Assembly (NCBI RefSeq): GCF_040954835.1 | Contig: NC_090697.1 | Coordinates: forward strand, 38,128,788 to 38,192,787 | Length of the DNA: 64,000 nucleotides | Reading direction: 5' to 3' | Source of the DNA: Lepisosteus oculatus | Lineage: Eukaryota > Chordata > Actinopteri > Semionotiformes > Lepisosteidae | Part shown: piece by piece, positions 56,756-64,000 of the stretch | Numbering within the stretch: position 1 is the first letter of the stretch | How the letters are laid out: each line of letters starts with the position of its first letter | The notes under the pieces: generated by a model | What the model was told of the DNA's origin: nothing | The model's input: the letters and a program-made list of their open reading frames with translations, nothing else | Database searches by the model: none | Made by a program: the position numbers and the translations under genes

Positions 56756-59700
56756 CAAAGTGTTAAATGTATCAGAATACAAATCAATACTGATAGTAAT
56801 CTTGCTCTCCTATCCCAACATTCCTCACTTTGCGTCCCTCCCTCCCCCAAATTAACACCCTTGCTGCAGCTCCTTGACTAATTTTTCTCAGTCGGCAGAG
56901 GGTGGATTATTTCTGTCCTTTCTCCATGCAGTGTTTTGTTCCCTCCACCATGCAAGTGTAAGCCAAATTTGTTCCAAATTATCTTTTGCTATATCACGTC
57001 ATAGGATTTGTCTAATATTGGGTAATAGATTCTCCTTCAGGAAATTGCTTGGATCTTGAGACCTAGAACACTTATCTCATGCACACAATGTGAAATCCTC
57101 TTGCATAGAGCAAAAGGTAATGCTATATATCTTGTAAGCCAAAATACATGTATATTTTGCATTTCATATCTGGATTTACTATGCTTCATTTACATAATAA
57201 CAACAATTCCAGTTGCACAAAACAGGGAAGGTCTTGTTCAGAAGTCGACTTAGACATTCCTGCTTCTGATACCAATTTGCATTTTTCCTATGACATAATC
57301 TTCTTGTTAACTACATCTGCCATTTACATAGAAGCATATAATATAACAGCATTATAAAGAATAAATATTAGGTATGGCTTCATGTATTTTCCTCTGTAGA
57401 ATTGTAATTACCAGAAAACCTCAAACAGAAAAATGTCTCTCTTTTATTAATATGGCCCACCTTCTTGAGATGCCTCTGCAAAATTATAAGTTTTTTAATT
57501 TTGTTTTAAGTATTTTAGTCTAAACCTGTCAAGACAAGTAGTTTCTCTGTGGTTTGATACACAATATGAATTAAAGAGAAGAAAGAACTCTTTTAGCAAA
57601 CACAGCACTTGAAAATAAGTATACATGAATATACAGTTTATTGATGTAAATAATATACAGCAGGTCAACCCTAAAGAATCCAAGTCTTACCAGAGCACCT
57701 GAGCAAGGGTGATTTGATTCTGTGGAAATCTTCTACAATGTTCTTTGTTGTAGAAAAGCAGAGCATGATGTTAGGGGGTTCTTCTAGAGAAGACTGGGTC
57801 ACAAAACTCCTACTATGAGACACAGGGCTCTTATTTCTGAAGTACTATACCTCCTTGTGCCAACATTTATAGACCAAAATCCATAAGGCCATGCAAATCC
57901 ATAGTCCTGACACTTGACACAGATCCTGGACAGAACATCTATAGCCAAAGTATGACTTATCAAATCACACAGAACAGAAAACCAAAACATTTTTTTACTT
58001 TTTGTGCATTTCCTAAAGGGAAGCAATGGAGCACATCAAACAACAGATTTGGGTCTAGATGTGGTGACCCATAGAATTAAGATATTAAAAGTATGAGAAG
58101 CTACAGTATGTAATTTATGAACCTTGTGTGGGTCTCCAGGTGAGGTCCAGTAGCTGAGGTATCCATGGCAGTTGACGAGGTAGAGTGGTCAATTATTCCA
58201 GTCATAGTCAAGTCCTGGTAGTACACAATAAGATAGGCAAACAAATCCGATAAGGGCGAGGAAAGAGCAAGTAATCCAAAAACCAAAACCAAAGAGTTGA
58301 TGTTTTGGGAGTCCAAACGAGGAAAAACAGGTAGTAAGGAGGAAAGGGCGAGGTGAGCTCAGGAGGCAGAAAAGACCCTAATAAATAGTGAAGTAAGGGG
58401 TGTGTAAGGAATATTGGATAAAAATGGGTTAACTAAGACCAGCTGAAGCCATAACAAAAAGCTGTTCTGAGAAAAAAAAATACTGGAAGATTTTGTTTTT
58501 TAAATCAATGAAACATGAATTAAATGTTATAACTAAACCACCTGTTGTAGTTTGTTTACCCCATTTCCACTATGTGTACCTGGTTAATACAAATACATGG
58601 TTAGCCACAAATTATTCCAAAAGAATTCTGAAGCCTCAACTAAGCACTTAAGAGTTGTGAATGTCATGGAGTGCTTAAAGCCCACAAACAGGTTTTCTAT
58701 AGGGAAAATGGATATATTAAGATAGCACATAGTCAATTCCAGTACATTAAAGAGTAAGTTACTAAAAATGTGATTGTAAAAAATGAATACCATTTAAACA
58801 GAATCTTTGGCATAAATTTAATTTATAGTTTGTTGAAGGGATATGTAATTCCCAGATTTATCCAAATATTAAAAATGGAAAACAAAACCCAGAGACTGAA
58901 ACATATTATTATAATTCAAAAAGCAGTTGTTTAAATAAGGCTATCACATTTAGCTACTTAGCCAAATATCCATAGTGTCTCAATTTTACTAAATTATTTC
59001 CAAGATAAATGCTCAAACAAACATTTATTTTACAGTAGCCGAAAAGGAAATTTGACCAGTTCTGACCATTGATCAATTGTTTTTATAGTAGGTAAAGGAA
59101 AAGAGAATCTCATTCAGAAATGTTTAAAAAAACATGATGGCATTCAATTATTCCAGTTTCCTACAGGTCTTTGTGTAAAGAAGGGCCTCCTTTACTCCTT
59201 TTTCGTGCGATGTGTACTCCCCATTTGAATATGTACAGTGTGCTTTGGTATGCAGTAAAACTATACTGAGAAAAATACTTGGTATGCCGTACATTAAAGA
59301 CATTATAAATCTAAAATCATTTTAAAGCTCACAAAATGATTTTGATGCAAAACTGCTTACTTTCTGCAATGAGATGCTTTATGGGAATATTTTAGCAGTC
59401 TATGATGACAATCACACATTCTGGGAGTGTTTTGGTTGAGGTAGCCATAGTTTTTTTTTTCTTGGTTCATAACCAATATAATGGACACTAATAAGAGGCA
59501 TTGACGATCTTCTGTATAAACCATGCACCATGCAATACTCTTAACTCACAGAAGAATAACTTTTTTTTTCCAGAAACCTAATAAAAATGATAAAGTTTCT
59601 TACAATTTTGTATGAGGTTGATTTGGTGCAGAACATTAAGATCTTATGTGAAATACTGAATAGAAATACATTTGCTATTCAAATAAGAATGGAAAGTAAA

Positions 59701-60146
59701 AGGTATAGTGATGGATTCCAGTATTTACAGTACTTTACCAGATGGTCAGAGGTGATACTCGCAATGCAAATTTTAGAGCAAGTCTATTGTATTTGTCAGA
59801 GAGTCTATTTGCCTCTGGTATTTGTTGAAGCACTTTCAACTTACATATCCACTTTTCCCCCCAAAGAGTCTTCCTGCTTTCCATCCTCTCTTACAGAATT
59901 TTAGAAAAGTTCCTACGGTCAATACAGCTTTGGAAGAATGGATTAATTTCCTGTCTTCACTTGCTGAAACCTTATTTTGAGGAACCACATTAATTTTCTT
60001 TTGGAATAAAGGTCAGTACCTGCTAATTTCATCTGTAAATTTCTAATGTCTAATATTCAAATTTACTGTATTTTACTTACTTTTAATGAGTGAGATCTCC
60101 TGCAAATCAAACTGTATATAACTGTTTACACAAGACTACACATCAC
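56756..60146. other. AT-rich, no gene supported
   Basis: Short open frames only. A purine-rich patch at 58100-58330 resembles degraded interspersed repeats. No motif is supported. Confidence 0.35.
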
Positions 60147-60350
60147 TTGAACTTGAACTTGAACTTGAACTTTATTGCCATATGTAACCGGTACTGGTAC
60201 AATGGAATTCTTACTTACAGAAAGTCTCTCGATTGTAAAACAAGTGTAAAAAACAAGACAAAGTGCAAACAGTTCAACAATACAATGTACAAACAAACAA
60301 TAGACAATGTGCAAGTAAACATGTAGACAGTTTGAATGTTAACAATACGG
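60147..60350 (-). mobile_element. 3' tail of an L2-like LINE
   Basis: A run of cttgaa repeats followed by 'ctttattgccatatgtaac' is the antisense of a LINE 3' end. It resembles the tail of the LINE at 12365. Heavily 5'-truncated copy. Confidence 0.55.
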
Positions 60351-61083
60351 ATTGTCTTATTACTCTTCATATAATAAGATTGCTAGCTGTTAGCAAAGCT
60401 TATTGTAGAGCTTTAATATGATTTTTACACACAATCTAAAACAACAGTAAGCAAATTAGCTGTTTCCCTAATTAAAAAATCAGATGAACTAAAATTTGCA
60501 CTGGAACTGTATACATCTGTAAATGGAACTGTGCCTAATGTACAGTAGCTAAGAATTAAAAGCTAAATAACCTATTTTCATAAACTTCTTAAAATATGAA
60601 TTTATATGAAATGTGACTATATGAAACATATTTAGTATAACTCATGTTAGGGGGCACATACTGTAATGAAAATGAATCTTTTGAAAGGAATCTATGCTGT
60701 TTTCCCTCCTTAATAATTCATTTCAATATAAAATGCAATGGTATATTATTTTACCCAGTGTTATTTGATAAAATGGTATAACAGAAAGTTATTTATACAT
60801 TTTAACACTACTGTATTCTGATGGGATGCATCTCTTTTAGATAATTCTGAATCAGAAAATCATCATCAGAAAATGGTATGCACAAAAATCTGTACTTGTG
60901 GATAGACTGTTTACGTATATAAAATAAAATATCCTAGCACATACTGTATATTAAGCAATCAAATTCTGCATATATGTTGTCATTGCTGTGGAATACTTAA
61001 GTTTTTTCAATCTGTATAACGTCCACTAGAAATTTGGTTGACAATCTGAATGTACTTTAAAGTTGGAAAAAAAAATTGTTTAT
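60351..61083. other. AT-rich, nothing recognised
   Basis: No coding or repeat signal is supported. Confidence 0.35.
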
Positions 61084-61589
61084 AAGCAGGTGTGAGCCTG
61101 GTCAGTACCTGGATGGGAGACCTCCTTGGAAAAACTAAGGTTGCTGCTGGAAGAGGTGTTAGTGGGGCCAGCAGGGGGCGCTCACCCTGCGGCTCATGTG
61201 GGTCCTAATGCCCCAGTGTAGTGACAGGGACACTATACTGTAAACAAGCGCCGTCCTTCGGATGAGACGTAAAAACCGAGGTCCTGACTCTCTGTGGTCA
61301 TTAAAAATCCCAGGGTGTTTCTCGAAAAGAGTAGGGGTGTACACCGGCGTCCTGGCCAAATTTCCCATCGGCCTTTATCAATCATGGCCTCCTAACAATC
61401 CCCCTCTATAAATTGGCTTCATTACTCTGCTCTCCTCCCCACTGATACCTGGTGTGTGGTGAGCGTTCTGGCGCACTATGGCTGCCATCGCATCATCCAG
61501 GTGGATGCTGCACATTGGTGGTGGTGGAGGGGAGTCCCCATTACCTGTAAAGCGCTATATAAGTGTAAGCAATTATTATTATTATTAAT
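61084..61589 (+). mobile_element. 5S-derived SINE, nearly full length
   Basis: It begins inside the head at 'taagcaggtgtgagcctggt' and includes box-C-like acctggatgggagacctcc, the body and an L2-type tail with a clean (ATT)n end. One of the best preserved copies. Confidence 0.9.
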
Positions 61590-62879
61590 GTTCATTTTAT
61601 GCCGCTTATACATCCATCAATAAAAACTGTGGACCTCCAGTACCAGTAGTGAATTACTGATATACAGCAAATGGTAAACATTGAGCTTCATACATATTAT
61701 GTTTTAGTTTAAATTAGATCCTCAGTTTCTATCTCTAAACTACCAATTACATTATAATTTACAATAGCACTTTTTCACATAAACATAGTGTTTCTTAAAG
61801 GAATAGTTTCAGACCCCATAATGAGAAGGAGTGGGGCTGTAATACATATTCTTTTCACCAAAAGTGGTGAGGAGTATTGACAAAAACTTGAGCTGTAGGT
61901 TCACCCTCCAGAATTACACTGGTCTCTTACTTACACAGATTATTACCTGAAACAAATATTGTGTTACTTTCAGTGTGTAGGGGTTTTGTGCATTTACTTG
62001 GACAATTATTAATTGTAGCAGTAAGTCACAAAATTATTCTTTGTGCTGAAAATAAAAAAAGAGTTATACTATCTTCCTTAATTTTAGATGATGTTAAATC
62101 AGTTTAGTGATAGTCACTAAAAGTATGTTACAAAGTAAAGTTGAATGTTTTTTTATTTTTAATTTAAATTAGGTACATTTCTAATTCAATTCAGCAAAAA
62201 TCCACAGTACAGCCATTCTTCACTCCACTCCTTCTCTAGACTTGTCCTCACAGATTCACATTTAATACACTAACTCATGGCACCACACTTTGTTTTCCAT
62301 TTTGTGTTTTGTAACATATTTTAACAGAAGAAGCTTGTTTGCTCCACTGCAAGACTTGGCTGACTTTATTAATTCATTATAAAACTTGCTATTTTTATAA
62401 TGAATATGCTATAGTATATATAAATGTGTTTTATTTGAATTACATAGAAGAAATTGGGAGCAAAATTTCTGTGGAGGTCTGAAAATTGCAATCGCTCATT
62501 GTTGTTATGTAACATTCTCTACATCACTCACCTCCATTTTCATTAAAAATACTAAATACTGTGAGCTTCTGCATTTGTGCAGAGTATTATACGTAGAGTT
62601 ACTACAGGTTTTTAGAAAATGCTTAAACTGAAAAACTCAGTGGATAGATATCAGTTATTAAAAAATTGTATTGTTATTTATGTACTGCTGATTCAATATT
62701 AGTCAGAAAACTAATTATTTGATTGAAAAATGTTTAAAACTTGTTCCAGCAGCTGTGATTGCTTGTAATTCTTCTTTGGAATTTCAATAATTTCAGTATT
62801 ACCATTTAATCTTCTGGAATTATTATATTCTATTTGTTTTTTTTACTGTTCTTACAGTTTTTCTTCATTTGAATTACAG
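61590..62879. other. AT-rich; contains the repeat shared with 6040-6100
   Basis: A 60-bp segment at 61980-62045 is similar to 6040-6100. Otherwise no feature is supported. The right edge has a T-rich tract before a candidate exon. Confidence 0.35.
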
Positions 62880-62922
62880 GGTGAGCTGTGTTACCTCTTG
62901 GCAGAATCACATTTTACCTACA
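62880..62922 (+). CDS. Candidate 43-bp exon (low confidence)
   Basis: Bounded by a T-rich tract with acceptor gaattacag and a donor gtaagt. Internal sequence is open in one frame (VSCVTSWQNHILPT). No other exon of the same gene is found in the window. Confidence 0.22.
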
Positions 62923-63289
62923 GTAAGTAACCATTTTTCTTAATGGAATGCATTTTTATATTTTGGAAGCATGAGGGGTGTCATTTCAATAATAAACTGT
63001 GTTGGGAGAAAAGGATTACGTTTTGGCCCCTTCCATGCTTGCATGTCTTGTAATACAGTCAAGTGGCTTGAGTGTTCAGCCCTGAGACTACTTTATAATA
63101 GTAACTCAGCAGTTCAAGTGGTAATAGCATGACTTGTGCAGCATAACCAAAGGTTGTCTTCAGCCTGAAGGATTGTTATATAACTATATGGCTCAAAGCC
63201 CTGTCTTAATATGTATAGCAGCCTATTTTGCAGTAGTAAAAGACTGGTGAAGTGATGCTTCTTCTCCTGTACATTCTCTCCTACTTTTT

Positions 63290-63382
63290 AGCTGTGGAGC
63301 CTTCTTCGGGTGTAAGAAAGATAGATTGCTTTTATGTACAGTAAGGATAGATGCATTCAGCATGGAATAAACCTATTACCTG
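63290..63382. mobile_element. Relic of Penelope-like element end
   Basis: gagccttcttcgggtgt (antisense orientation of the arm) is followed within 45 bp by cagcatggaataaacctatt in sense orientation. The two pieces face opposite ways, unlike the arms of the complete element. Confidence 0.55.
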
Positions 63383-63497
63383 TAACTATGGTTTATTTTG
63401 AAATCGATATGTATTGAGATACTGTATAGAGCAGGGCAATAAAAATATTTTTTGCAAAGCTTGGAAATATTATAAATTAAAGATATAAGTGTGACCC

Positions 63498-63965
63498 AGC
63501 AGCTATATCACCCTGCAGCTCTCAACTTGCTACCCGCTGAAGCTAAGCAGGGTTGAGCCTAGTCAGTACCTGGATGGAGACCTCCTAGGAAGCTATGGTT
63601 GCTGCTGGAAGTGGTGTTAGTGGGACCGGTGGGCACCCACCCTGTGGTCTGTGTGGGTCCTAATGCCCCAGTGTAGTGGCGGGGACACTATACTGAAGTT
63701 GCACCATCTTTCGGATGAGATGTTAAACTGAGGTCCTGATTCTCAGTGGTCATCAAAGATCCCTGGGCATTTCTTGATAAGAATAGGGAGTTATCCCAGT
63801 GTCCAGGCCAAATTCCCCCCCTCGGCCTTTATCGTGGCCTCCAAATTGTCCCCATGTATGATTGGCTTGCACTTGCCCTGCGATGGACTGGCACCCCGTC
63901 CAGGGTGTACCCTGCCTTGTGCTCATTGCTTGCCAGTTAGGCTCCAGCTTCTCACAACACCGTAT
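63498..63965 (+). mobile_element. 5S-derived SINE with a foreign tail
   Basis: The 5S-like head (ctgaagctaagcagggttga; acctggatggagacctcc) is the clearest in the window. After about 63868 the normal L2-type tail is replaced by a different common fish repeat (gatggactggcaccccgtcc; agggtgtaccctgccttgtg). Confidence 0.85.
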
Positions 63966-64000
63966 GGTCTTAAGCAGTTTGGCAACTGTTACGTCTGAGA

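Noticed and set aside
63498-63620. Functional 5S rRNA gene
   Set aside because: Only the promoter-like core resembles 5S; the ends do not pair, and the sequence continues into the SINE body.

Overview
This is AT-rich vertebrate nuclear DNA, most likely from a ray-finned fish. The evidence is the mix of 5S rRNA-derived SINEs with an L2-type tail, a fish-type Tc1 transposon, L2-, CR1- and Tx1-like LINEs, a Penelope-like element, Ty3/Gypsy elements and AIG1/GIMAP-type GTPase genes with spliceable introns. A non-teleost or early-branching lineage such as gar or bowfin would fit, but the species cannot be fixed from this window. No bacterial, phage or CRISPR features were seen.

Host genes. At 439-1806 (+) three short exons with good splice sites join into one open frame ending in TAA; they look like the 3' end of an unidentified gene. 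The clearest host locus is a head-to-head pair of GIMAP-like GTPase genes. Gene A (16612-20515, -) appears intact, about 323 residues. Gene B (25626-28891, +) has the same two-exon layout, with a first coding exon of exactly 31 nt in both, but carries a one-base deletion in the G3 (DxPG) motif. About 5.1 kb separates the two start codons, and an intact Tc1 transposon (21901-23530) sits between them. Weaker exon candidates lie at 35141-35245 and 45063-45113 (-), and at 62880-62922 (+).

Mobile DNA. From left to right: a decayed CR1-like LINE (3360-4260, -), an L2-group LINE (12365-14440, -), the Tc1 element, a decayed Gypsy element (31441 to about 34978, +), and a nested structure at 35370-45033. 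That structure is a Gypsy element on the minus strand whose integrase gene is split by a 5'-truncated Tx1-like LINE on the plus strand (36324-40851). Its 3' LTR also carries a 97-bp inverted, identical copy of a LINE ORF1 segment between 12-bp direct repeats. Further right are a hAT element (49219-50671) and a Penelope-like element with an inverted terminal arm and a 14-bp target-site duplication (50822-54425). Eight copies or fragments of the 5S-derived SINE and several tRNA-like SINE fragments are scattered throughout.

The rest (about 1.8-3.3, 14.4-16.6, 23.5-25.6, 46.6-48.8, 54.4-60.1 kb and smaller gaps) is AT-rich sequence in which no gene is supported. The strongest leads are the 97-bp LINE fragment captured by the LTR, the mirrored GIMAP pair with one broken member, and the Penelope element with hammerhead-like cores in its arms.
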